Origin: Pseudomonadota bacterium
Lineage (GTDB): Bacteria > Pseudomonadota > Alphaproteobacteria > UBA8366 > JADFVY01
Direction: 5' to 3'
DNA: 5,550 nt
Assembly: GCA_030671915.1 (NCBI GenBank)
Contig: DAOVHN010000196.1
Coordinates: 1-5,550, forward strand
The notes under the pieces are model-generated. The model was not told the DNA's origin and ran no database searches. It saw nothing but the letters and a program-made list of their open reading frames with translations. The position numbers and the translations under genes were made by a program. This document shows, in pieces, positions 1 through 5,333 of this stretch; within the stretch, counting starts at the first letter, position 1; each line of letters starts with the position of its first letter.

Positions 1-21
1 CGGCGCTTCCTGGACAGGTAG
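1..21 (+). CDS. Possible C-terminal tail of an upstream gene
   Basis: Frame 1 reads RRFLDR followed by TAG at 19-21. This would suit the end of a helical protein; alpha/beta hydrolases often end in a similar RRFL helix. Six codons cannot identify a gene, and the assignment rests only on the window edge being open in this frame. No terminator hairpin with a T-tract follows it closely. Confidence 0.2.
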   Translation, partial: RRFLDR

Positions 22-70
22 GGCTCGCGCCGCTGGCCGGGCTCAGGCGCTGTTTCGCGCGGGGAAACAA

Positions 71-115
71 GGCGCCATGGCGCCATGGCGCCACCCCGGA
101 ATTTGCCATGGCGCC
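71..115. repeat. GGCGCCAT 8-bp repeat cluster, self-complementary
   Basis: The unit GGCGCCAT occurs twice and is followed by a third GGCGCC, so bases 71-92 form a 22-bp perfect palindrome. A further copy of the core, GCCATGGCGCC, lies at 105-115 after a 12-bp gap. The stretch precedes the inverted repeats at 119-169. It could be a protein-binding array, a slippage-prone repeat or a dense run of palindromic restriction sites; the sequence does not decide between these. Confidence 0.7.
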
Positions 116-118
116 AAA

Positions 119-140
119 ACTGTTGCAGTTGTGCAACAGT
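119..140. promoter_or_regulatory. Perfect 9-bp inverted repeat, candidate operator
   Basis: Arms ACTGTTGCA (119-127) and TGCAACAGT (132-140) are exact reverse complements around a 4-bp spacer, GTTG. The 22-bp size and two-fold symmetry are typical of a site for a dimeric helix-turn-helix repressor (MarR, TetR or LacI type). No T-tract follows, so a terminator is unlikely. The site lies about 40 bp upstream of the possible -35 element at 177. The cognate regulator is not in the window; the hipB operators have a different sequence. Confidence 0.5.
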
Positions 141-146
141 GCATAA

Positions 147-169
147 ACAATCGACATCCCGATTGTCGA
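147..169. promoter_or_regulatory. Two overlapping inverted repeats
   Basis: ACAATCG (147-153) pairs with CGATTGT (160-166) across 6 bp. Overlapping it, TCGACA (151-156) pairs with TGTCGA (164-169) across 7 bp. Both lie just downstream of the stronger repeat at 119-140 and upstream of the possible promoter at 177-204. They may be a second regulator site. Arms of 6-7 bp are weaker evidence, and the two pairings exclude each other as hairpins. Confidence 0.3.
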
Positions 170-176
170 ATTTCTA

Positions 177-204
177 TTGTGTTTGTTTGGCGACGCGGTA
201 TAGA
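177..204 (+). promoter_or_regulatory. Possible sigma-70-type promoter
   Basis: TTGTGT (177-182) and TATAGA (199-204) are separated by 16 bp, a fair match to the -35 and -10 consensus. Transcription would start near 211 and run to the strong terminator at 375-399. The prediction is by eye only. Its main support is that a terminator with no gene before it needs a promoter somewhere in this stretch. Confidence 0.35.
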
Positions 205-210
205 GTCCGA

Positions 211-399
211 CTCGTGGCATCGGCGATGCCGTGGCGGCTATCTGAGGGGGTAGTTCCGCGCGGTGTAAGGAAAATATCCGTATCGTCGGTGGCATTTGAG
301 GGTACATGAAGAAGGATGCGGCCGGCCCGGCCGGACCCGAACGTAATAATACACTGCACATAACCTGATGACGGCGGCGGAGCGATCCGCCGTTTTTTT
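211..399 (+). ncRNA. Candidate small RNA or leader transcript
   Basis: A transcript from the possible promoter at 177-204 to the terminator at 375-399 would be about 190 nt. It contains a hairpin at 216-230 (GGCATC, loop GGC, GATGCC) and a GC-rich self-complementary element at 319-333 (CGGCCGG, C, CCGGCCG). No long convincing reading frame is present. Two tiny frames exist: the end of one stops at 307-309 and overlaps the ATG at 306 of a 20-codon frame ending at 368. That second frame has GAGGG at 298-302, only 3 nt before its ATG. I do not recognise a known RNA family (no tmRNA, SRP RNA, 6S or riboswitch hallmark that I can see). A short leader peptide is the main alternative. Confidence 0.35.
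375..399 (+). terminator. Rho-independent terminator
   Basis: A perfect 7-bp stem, CGGCGGA (375-381) with TCCGCCG (386-392), closes a GCGA tetraloop of the stable GNRA class and is followed directly by seven T residues (393-399). The T-tract lies only on the + strand, so it ends rightward transcription. The closest possible + strand gene end is at 21, too far away to be its natural partner. Confidence 0.9.
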
Positions 400-434
400 G
401 TTGGCTAGCTGGTCGCTGACGGGCGAAGGCAGGT

Positions 435-632
435 CGCCGCCGCGCCCATGAGGCCGGCTTCGACGGGGTCGAACTGTTCGCCAACTACCAGGCGCGGATC
501 GAGCAATTCCGGACGCCCTGGTCGAACAAAAGTGATGACGAATGGGGCGGAGGGTTCGAGAACCGCATGCGTTTTTCCCGTCGCATCGGCGAGCGCATCC
601 GCGAACTGGCCGACGAGGACTTCATCATCGGC
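435..632 (+). pseudogene. Internal fragment of an OYE-family flavoenzyme gene
   Basis: This stretch encodes HEAGFDGVELFANYQ, then the DDEWGG and FENRMRFSRR motifs, and ends at DEDFIIG. It aligns without gaps to bases 3031-3216 of the intact flavoenzyme gene downstream (constant offset 2584 from base 447). By my count 159 of 186 bases and 54 of 62 residues match. It covers only about residues 160-220 of a 662-residue protein: no FMN-barrel start, Fe-S cysteines or FAD domain. The frame is open from 420 (a TGA lies at 417-419), but no credible start codon precedes the homology. About 12 codon differences are silent and 8 change the residue, so it descends from an older diverged paralogue rather than a fresh duplication. 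The changes to Arg at two usually hydrophobic positions (Leu and Trp in the intact copy) fit relaxed selection. Confidence 0.88.
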
Positions 633-824
633 AGCGAGTTCGGCTATGTGAAGCCGGAACATCGCGAACTGGTCCTCCGCCTCTTCCCCGCCGCGACACT
701 CAGCGTCAACCCTGGCGTTGGTCATTGGGTCCACGCCGAAAAGCCGGAGTCGTTCCTGCGCGCGGTGGAGCGGTTTCTGGATATCTCCAACGGCTATCTT
801 CCCGATCGGGAAGATTTTGGTTAA
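633..824 (+). pseudogene. C-terminal fragment of an alpha/beta hydrolase gene
   Basis: In the same frame as the preceding fragment, the translation switches to SEFGYVKPEHREL, then LFPAA, then GHWVHAEKPESFLRAVERFL. The last block is the classic C-terminal signature of YbfF-like alpha/beta hydrolases. It carries the catalytic His of GHW (codon 723-725). The nucleophile elbow (GxSxG) and the acid residue region are absent, so this is a remnant. The frame ends at TAA (822-824). Its last codons, reading YLPDRED, coincide with the first hipBA operator (796-815), so the original hydrolase end was probably overwritten near 785-795. A translated chimera is possible but has no visible start signal. Confidence 0.82.
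795..816. promoter_or_regulatory. hipBA operator O1
   Basis: A perfect 20-bp palindrome, ATCTTCCCGATCGGGAAGAT, occupies 796-815, preceded by T to give TATC at the left edge. It shares the core TATCWTCCCGAWCGGGAAG with two more sites centred exactly 50 and 100 bp downstream. E. coli HipB is known to bind multiple TATCC-N8-GGATA palindromes before hipBA. A HipB-type repressor is the natural ligand here, although the half-site sequence differs. The site also encodes the end of the hydrolase remnant. Confidence 0.8.
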
Positions 825-844
825 TTCAGCGCGACCGCCCCGTC

Positions 845-866
845 TATCATCCCGAACGGGAAGAAA
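845..866. promoter_or_regulatory. hipBA operator O2
   Basis: This is the second copy of the operator core: TATCATCCCGAACGGGAAGA, centred between 855 and 856, 50 bp from both O1 and O3. It is the least symmetrical copy, with mismatched pairs at the centre (855/856) and at 849/862, so it may bind more weakly. The shared sequence extends rightwards to a conserved GG at 869-870. Confidence 0.75.
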
Positions 867-871
867 ACGGG

Positions 872-900
872 TTGCAACGGAAGGAATTTATGCATATCTT
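872..900 (+). promoter_or_regulatory. hipBA promoter
   Basis: TTGCAA (872-877) and TATCTT (895-900) are separated by exactly 17 bp, a good sigma-70-type match. The -10 hexamer is the left edge of operator O3. Transcription would begin near 907, giving a 5' leader of only about 20 nt before the hipB start at 928. The arrangement predicts repression by HipB, or by a HipBA complex, through occlusion of the promoter. Confidence 0.6.
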
Positions 901-916
901 CCCGATCGGGAAGCAA
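895..916. promoter_or_regulatory. hipBA operator O3
   Basis: A perfect 16-bp palindrome, CTTCCCGATCGGGAAG, lies at 898-913 within the conserved TATC-led core. It overlaps the predicted -10 element (895-900) and the likely transcription start, and ends 14 bp before the hipB ATG. A repressor bound here would block RNA polymerase directly, making this the likely main autoregulatory site. Confidence 0.8.
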
Positions 917-927
917 TCGGATTCCAA

Positions 928-1194
928 ATGCAAAGCGATGCCATTCATAACGCCGTCGAATTCGGCCGGGCCGTGCAACGGAAGCGCAAGGCGCTGGGGA
1001 TGACCCAGCGTGACCTGGCGCTCGCCGTCGGGGTTGGTGAGCGATTTGTCGTCGACCTTGAAAAGGGCAAGCCGACTTGTGAGTTGGGCCGCGCGCTTCG
1101 GGTCGCGGCGGGGGTTGGTTTTCGCCTGATCGATGCCGCCTCAGCCGAGGATCTTGGCGCAACGCAGGACGCCGTGCCAGGTTTCGAGGGCTGA
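928..1194 (+). CDS. hipB: HipB-type antitoxin, XRE-family repressor
   Basis: This 88-residue protein, the same length as E. coli HipB, should bind DNA as a dimer, repress its own operon and neutralise HipA in the cytoplasm. A Cro/CI-type helix-turn-helix covers about residues 12-66. It starts with FGRAVQRKRKALGMTQRDLA, and the recognition-helix region is VGVGERFVVDLEKGKP (residues 34-49). The tail after residue 70 is polar and probably flexible, as in HipB proteins whose C-terminus is a degradation signal. The ATG at 928 is the only good in-frame start: upstream codons run back through the operators and into the hydrolase remnant. Shine-Dalgarno pairing is weak; the nearest purine run is GGGAAG at 908-913, inside O3. 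The stop codon lies 3 nt before the hipA start, so the two genes are co-transcribed and probably translationally coupled. Assignment is firm from the fold, the operators and the hipA partner. Confidence 0.92.
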   Translation: MQSDAIHNAVEFGRAVQRKRKALGMTQRDLALAVGVGERFVVDLEKGKPTCELGRALRVAAGVGFRLIDAASAEDLGATQDAVPGFEG

Positions 1195-1197
1195 TTC

Positions 1198-2457
1198 ATG
1201 CCGGTACCGATTTCGTTCGAAGGCTTCCCCGTGGGCGAGATCGCCACAGAAGGCGACGTCGAATTTCTCTATTCGGAACGATGGCTTGCCGCGCGCGGCG
1301 CCTTCCCGATATCGGTCACCATGCCCCTTGTCGACACGCCGTATCCAGCCGGTACAATCCTTCCGTGGTTGGCGAACCTGCTTCCCGAAGGGCAGGCGTT
1401 GCTGGCAATGGGCCGTTCGGTCGGCGCGAGTCCCGACGATATCGTCGAGTTGCTGTCGCATTCGGGCCGCGACACGGCGGGCGCCCTGTCGATCGGATCG
1501 ACTCCAGCCACGGCAAGCCCGCCCAGATATATGCCGGTCGGCAGCGATGAAGACCTGCAGCGCATCATCGCGGAACTGCCGGCCAAACCATTCCTTGTCG
1601 GCGAAGAGGGTGTTTCCATGTCGCTTGCCGGGGTGCAGGACAAACTGACAGTCGCCATTGCCGACGGTAATATTGCCATCCCGGTCAACGGCGCGCCATC
1701 GACCCACATTCTGAAGCCTGACAGCGACCGTCTGCCCGGCAGTGTTTTCAACGAGGCGTTCTGCCTGACGCTGGCGCGGCTCTGCCGTCTGAATACCGCC
1801 GCCGTCACGACCGGGCGCGCCGGTGATCGCGCCTACCTTCTGGTCGAGCGCTATGACCGCCGGCCCGACGAGAGCCGGCCGACAGGATGGATTCGCATCC
1901 ACCAGGAAGATTTCTGTCAGGCCCTCGGCCTCCCACCGCACAGGAAATATCAGCACAATCAGACCGGTGGGCCGGGGCCGTCCATTGAGAATATGTTCGC
2001 CTTCATCGACGAGCACGCCAGTGCGACGGCGCGGGACCGCCTGGCCCTTCTGGATGCGGTGGTCTTTAACGTGCTGGTGAACAACACCGATGCGCACGCG
2101 AAGAACTACTCGTTGATAATAAGGCACGACCAAGTTCGGTTGGCGCCACTCTACGATATCATGTGCGCAACCCCCTATCCCAGGATCACGGCCAATCTGG
2201 CCCAGTCGGTCGACGACCAACGACGGGGCGACCATATCTGCGGGCGGCATTGGCGGCGCATGGCGGAAGCATGCGGGATGAACCCGGCGCAGACGCTGGT
2301 CCGGGTGGGAAATCTCGTGGATCGCGTCGAAGGAAATCTTGGGCGCGCCCGCGACGCCGTCGAAACCATGCCAGCCGGCGGGGACTGGATTCTGGGCCAG
2401 ATCGTCGAGGCGATTTCCCGGCGCTGCGGAACAGTCAGGAACAATCTGACGCGTTGA
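1198..2457 (+). CDS. hipA: HipA-type serine/threonine kinase toxin
   Basis: This 419-residue protein belongs to the HipA kinase family (E. coli HipA is 440 aa). The E. coli enzyme phosphorylates glutamyl-tRNA synthetase, halting translation and promoting persistence; the target here is unknown. The N-terminal subdomain (about 6-100) has the family block PWLANLLPEGQALL at 56-69 and GRDTAGALSIG at 90-100. The kinase core follows: MSLAGVQDKL (141-150) with Ser142 at the position of the autophosphorylated E. coli Ser150, then THILKP with candidate ATP-binding Lys173. Next come NEAF (185-188), LVERYDR (215-221), HQEDFCQALGLP (235-246) and GGPG (257-260). The catalytic loop NNTDAHAKN places Asp298 as the base, and LYD (318-320) supplies the metal-binding Asp320. 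All core motifs are intact and there is no frameshift. GAGGG at 1186-1190, 7 nt before the ATG, is a good ribosome site lying inside the end of hipB. No clear terminator follows. Confidence 0.95.
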   Translation: MPVPISFEGFPVGEIATEGDVEFLYSERWLAARGAFPISVTMPLVDTPYPAGTILPWLANLLPEGQALLAMGRSVGASPDDIVELLSHSGRDTAGALSIGSTPATASPPRYMPVGSDEDLQRIIAELPAKPFLVGEEGVSMSLAGVQDKLTVAIADGNIAIPVNGAPSTHILKPDSDRLPGSVFNEAFCLTLARLCRLNTAAVTTGRAGDRAYLLVERYDRRPDESRPTGWIRIHQEDFCQALGLPPHRKYQHNQTGGPGPSIENMFAFIDEHASATARDRLALLDAVVFNVLVNNTDAHAKNYSLIIRHDQVRLAPLYDIMCATPYPRITANLAQSVDDQRRGDHICGRHWRRMAEACGMNPAQTLVRVGNLVDRVEGNLGRARDAVETMPAGGDWILGQIVEAISRRCGTVRNNLTR

Positions 2458-2543
2458 AGTCGCCATGGGACGGCTGCATGTCGCCGCCGGAACTGGCCGT
2501 TGCCGGTTTGCGGCGCTAAGTTTCGGTATTGTCCGGCATCCAC

Positions 2544-2550
2544 GGGAGGG
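2544..2550 (+). promoter_or_regulatory. Ribosome binding site deciding the flavoenzyme start
   Basis: GGGAGGG lies 6 nt upstream of the ATG at 2557. The frame also contains an earlier ATG at 2500, but that one has no Shine-Dalgarno sequence and would add 19 residues unlike the family. The site therefore fixes the start at 2557. Confidence 0.8.
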
Positions 2551-2556
2551 CGCGCC

Positions 2557-4545
2557 ATGGCCGATACGCCGTTTCCGCATCTGTTCCAGCCGCTGACGCT
2601 GCGCCACAAGACGCTGAAGCATCGGCTGGTCTTCGGGGCGCATACCGCGAACATGGCCGAGGCCGGGCTGCCGGGCGAGCGGCATCTGAATTATTACCTG
2701 GAGCGCGCCATCGGCGGGGCGGCGATGATCGTGGTGGAGCCGGTGCCGGTGCACCGCACGGGCGTTCTGACCCGAGGCAATTTCCGCAACGACGACGACA
2801 GCATTATCCCCACCTTCCGGCGCATTACCGACGCCTGCCACGAACATGGCACAGTGATGATCCAGCAGATCTATCATGTCGGCGCGCATGGCGACGCGGA
2901 TAATTCATGGGCCCCGAACTGGTCGCCCTCGGGCCGTCCGTCCTGGCATGACAGCGACGGCAGCCACGCCATGACGGCGACCGAGATCGAGGAGCTGATC
3001 GAGGCCCACGGCCAGGCCGCGCGCCGCGCCCATGAGGCCGGCTTCGACGGGGTCGAGCTGTTCGCCAACTACCAGGCCCTGATCGAGCAGTTCTGGACGC
3101 CCTGGTCGAATGCCCGCGACGACGAATGGGGTGGCAGTTTCGAGAACCGCATGCGTTTTTCCCGCCGCATCGTGGAGCGCATTCGCGAATTGGTGGGTGA
3201 GGATTTCATCATCGGGCTGGCGACCAGCATCGACGCCGAGGTCGAGGTCACGCTGTCGATCGAGGAGATGAAGGAGATTTTGGCCTGGCATGACGAGCGC
3301 GGACTGATGGATTACGTGACCGTCGGCACCGGCGGCTATTTCGACTTCTACAAGCTGATGCCGACGGTGATGTACGGGGACAAGCTGGGCGCGCCCTTCG
3401 CGGAGGCTTTGCGCCCGGCGCTGAAAAACGCCGTATTGCAGGTGGAAAGCCATATCCGCACGCCGGAAAACGCCGATGCCGTGATCGGCGCGGGCCAGGC
3501 CGACATGGTGTCGATCGTGCGTGGCCAGATCGCCGACCCGCATATGGCGGGCAAGGCGATGGCGGGCCGGCCGGAAGACGTGCGGCCCTGCCTCAGCTGT
3601 AACCAGATGTGCTGGGGGCGGCGTTACCGCGATTACTGGATTTCCTGTGTCGTCAACCCGTCCTCGGGCCGTGAGTTCGAATGGGGCGGCGACCGATTTA
3701 CGTTGGCCGACGCGCCGCGCGACATTCTGGTCGTCGGTGGCGGCCCGGCGGGGATGGAGGCGGCGCGGGCCGCGGCCGAACGCGGGCACCGGGTGACCCT
3801 GAGCGAGGCGTCGGACAAATTGGGCGGACGGTTCCGCCTCGCCGGCATGCAGCCGCGCCGGGCGCAGATCCTGGACCTGATACAGTGGTACGAGACGCAG
3901 TTGGAGAAATTGCAGGTCAGAGTGAACTATAACAGCCCGATGGACGCGGACGAGGTGCGCGACTTCGGCGCCGACGCCGTGGTGCTGGCGACCGGCGCGC
4001 AGCCGGCGGGGACCGGCTTCCAGAAGGCGCTGCCGCAAGTCGAAACGCTGCCGGGCATTGATCGGGGCAACGTCTTTTCCGTGGACGAGGTGATGGCGCG
4101 AAGCGCGCGGCCCGGCGAAAATGTTATCCTGCTGGATGATATCGGCCATTGGGACGGGCTGGGCACGGCCCTGCATCTGGCCGAAGTCGGCCACCGGGTG
4201 ACGGTCGTTAGCTGGCTGCCGGTTATCGGTGCCGAGCTGACCCGCACCACCGCCGACTGGCCGATCCGCCGACGCTTCAAGCAACTCGGCGTCCGGACCT
4301 GCACCGAGACCGCCATCGGGGAATGGTGCGGTGACGGCGCTATACTGATCGACCTGCGCGACGGCGAGGAAACCGTGCTGGCAGCCGACAGCCTGGTGCT
4401 GGCCGGCATCCCGGTGCCTGAGGACTGGCTGGCCCGCGAGCTGGAAGGCAGCGGCCTGGAAATCCACAGCATTGGCGACAGCGTCCACCCCCGCCGCGTC
4501 CACATGGCAATCCATGAGGGGCGGAAGGTGGGGTTGCGGCTGTGA
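2557..4545 (+). CDS. DgcA/TMADH-like Fe-S flavoprotein oxidoreductase
   Basis: This 662-residue enzyme has the layout of trimethylamine dehydrogenase, 2,4-dienoyl-CoA reductase and dimethylglycine demethylase DgcA. An N-terminal old-yellow-enzyme FMN barrel spans about 5-340, starting LFQPLTLRHKTLKHRLVFGAH. It is followed by a 4Fe-4S site, C345-x2-C348-x3-C352-x11-C364, ending in the family's SCVVNP. An FAD domain begins at 389 with ILVVGGGPAGMEAA, and a second nucleotide-binding fold carries LLDDIGHWDGLGTA (525-538). The C-terminal FAD motif is IGDSVHPRRVHMAIHEG (639-655). Electrons probably pass from substrate or NAD(P)H through FMN and the cluster; the substrate cannot be read from sequence. 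Two usual barrel residues look replaced: the His of the HGYL-type motif is Tyr172 and the Arg of the G-x-R motif after FIIG is Ala222. No signal peptide, so probably cytoplasmic. No terminator separates it from the transferase gene 111 bp downstream. Demethylation of a methylated amine is one option, a general enoate or enoyl reductase another. Confidence 0.9.
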   Translation: MADTPFPHLFQPLTLRHKTLKHRLVFGAHTANMAEAGLPGERHLNYYLERAIGGAAMIVVEPVPVHRTGVLTRGNFRNDDDSIIPTFRRITDACHEHGTVMIQQIYHVGAHGDADNSWAPNWSPSGRPSWHDSDGSHAMTATEIEELIEAHGQAARRAHEAGFDGVELFANYQALIEQFWTPWSNARDDEWGGSFENRMRFSRRIVERIRELVGEDFIIGLATSIDAEVEVTLSIEEMKEILAWHDERGLMDYVTVGTGGYFDFYKLMPTVMYGDKLGAPFAEALRPALKNAVLQVESHIRTPENADAVIGAGQADMVSIVRGQIADPHMAGKAMAGRPEDVRPCLSCNQMCWGRRYRDYWISCVVNPSSGREFEWGGDRFTLADAPRDILVVGGGPAGMEAARAAAERGHRVTLSEASDKLGGRFRLAGMQPRRAQILDLIQWYETQLEKLQVRVNYNSPMDADEVRDFGADAVVLATGAQPAGTGFQKALPQVETLPGIDRGNVFSVDEVMARSARPGENVILLDDIGHWDGLGTALHLAEVGHRVTVVSWLPVIGAELTRTTADWPIRRRFKQLGVRTCTETAIGEWCGDGAILIDLRDGEETVLAADSLVLAGIPVPEDWLARELEGSGLEIHSIGDSVHPRRVHMAIHEGRKVGLRL

Positions 4546-4637
4546 TTCTGGTTTGGCCTGGACTCTGCGCCGAACAACCGCAGGAATTCCTATACCTCCG
4601 GCCCATACTAGGGCAGACTGCCTGTCATCGAACGGGT

Positions 4638-4656
4638 GGGGGGGAAACCATTGACG
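4638..4656 (+). promoter_or_regulatory. G-rich ribosome binding region of the transferase gene
   Basis: A run of seven G followed by AAA (4638-4647) is the only Shine-Dalgarno-like sequence. It sits about 12 nt from the ATG at 4657 but only 6 nt from an in-frame TTG at 4651. GTG at 4636 is also in frame but overlaps the site itself. Family alignment favours ATG 4657 (MKLMYAPQSPF); spacing favours TTG 4651, which would add only two residues. Confidence 0.5.
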
Positions 4657-5274
4657 ATGAAACTGATGTATGCGCCGCAGTCGCCATTCGCGCGCAAGGT
4701 GCGCGTTGCGGCGATCGAGCTGGGACTGGGCGACGAGATCGAGTTGGTTCTCCAGGCGGTCGCGCCAGCGAAGGAAAACGCCGACTATGCGGCCAACGTC
4801 AACCCGCTGCGCAAGATCCCGGCCCTGCTGCTGGATGACGGGCGGGTGTTGTATGATTCGACGGTGATCTGCGAATATCTCGACGATCTGGCTGGCGGCG
4901 GGCAGATTATCCCAGCCCCGGGGCCGGACCGCTGGGACGTGCTGACGCGGCATGCGCTGGCCCAGGGCATGATGGAGGCGGCGGTGCTGGTGCGCTACGA
5001 GACCTGGCTGAGGCCGGAGGAACGGCGCTGGCCCGATTATGTCGATGACCAGTGGGACCGCATCGAATCCGGCCTCGACTGGTTCGAGACCAACGCCCGG
5101 GAGCTGGTTGGCCCGGTGAACATTACCCATGTCACGCTCGGCTGCCTGCTGGGTTATCTCGATTTCCGCTGGCCCGACGCCGGCTGGCGCGACGGTCGCT
5201 CGCGCCTGACCAACTGGTCGAACTGGTTCGCGCGGCGCGACAGCTGCAAACAGACCGAGCCGCACGACCCGTAA
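4657..5274 (+). CDS. Glutathione S-transferase family protein, YibF-like
   Basis: This 205-residue cytosolic protein has a thioredoxin-fold N-terminal domain (about 1-78) and a helical C-terminal domain (about 90-200); E. coli YibF is about the same length. Family features are SPFARKV (9-15) with Ser9 at the usual thiol-activating position, NPLRKIPAL (49-57) with the cis-proline Pro55, and DST (67-69) for the gamma-glutamyl group of glutathione. The C-terminal LGYLDFR block (165-171) and the closing TEP (200-202) are also typical of YibF-like transferases. In the N-capping region ITHVT (156-160) the frequent Asp is replaced by Thr160, a variation this subfamily tolerates. It probably conjugates glutathione to, or removes it from, small electrophiles; the substrate is unknown. 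It is on the same strand as the flavoenzyme, 111 bp downstream with no terminator between, so co-transcription is possible. A strong hairpin follows 25 bp after the stop. Confidence 0.92.
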   Translation: MKLMYAPQSPFARKVRVAAIELGLGDEIELVLQAVAPAKENADYAANVNPLRKIPALLLDDGRVLYDSTVICEYLDDLAGGGQIIPAPGPDRWDVLTRHALAQGMMEAAVLVRYETWLRPEERRWPDYVDDQWDRIESGLDWFETNARELVGPVNITHVTLGCLLGYLDFRWPDAGWRDGRSRLTNWSNWFARRDSCKQTEPHDP

Positions 5275-5299
5275 CGATCGGCAATCGCCAAACACGGAA

Positions 5300-5333
5300 A
5301 AAACCCGGAAGGCAATTAAGCCTCCCGGGTTTT
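5300..5333. terminator. Bidirectional Rho-independent terminator
   Basis: Fourteen positions, 5300-5313 against 5320-5333, pair with a single mismatch (5309/5324) around the loop AATTAA. The paired arms read AAAACCCGG-A-AGGC and GCCT-C-CCGGGTTTT. On the + strand the stem runs into TTTT; on the - strand it runs into six T (complement of 5298-5303). It lies between two converging genes, the transferase ending at 5274 and a - strand gene ending at 5377, so it can serve both. Confidence 0.88.

Noticed and set aside
795..916. The three regular palindromes as a CRISPR array
   Set aside because: There are only three copies, which are palindromic and differ in the arms, and the intervening sequence includes a promoter. 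Their position before hipB explains them as operators.
1302..1315. CTTCCCGATATCGG inside hipA, resembling an operator half-site
   Set aside because: The left half matches O1 and O3, but the right half and spacing do not. It encodes normal HipA residues and lies off the 50-bp phase.
2482..2515. CGCCGC/GCGGCG inverted repeat after hipA as a terminator
   Set aside because: The loop is large and there is no T-tract. In GC-rich DNA such short complementary runs are common.
2500..2556. Earlier ATG at 2500 as the flavoenzyme start
   Set aside because: It has no ribosome site, and the extra 19 residues do not resemble the family. ATG 2557 has a strong GGGAGGG at ideal spacing.
1141..2889. Long open frame on the - strand across hipA (582 codons)
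   Set aside because: It is a shadow of hipA and the flavoenzyme start, both with clear family motifs. Long antisense frames are expected in high-GC DNA.
4553..4609. Promoter for the transferase gene in the 4546-4656 gap (TATACC, CATACT)
   Set aside because: No -35 element at a suitable distance is visible for either hexamer, so I could not support a call.
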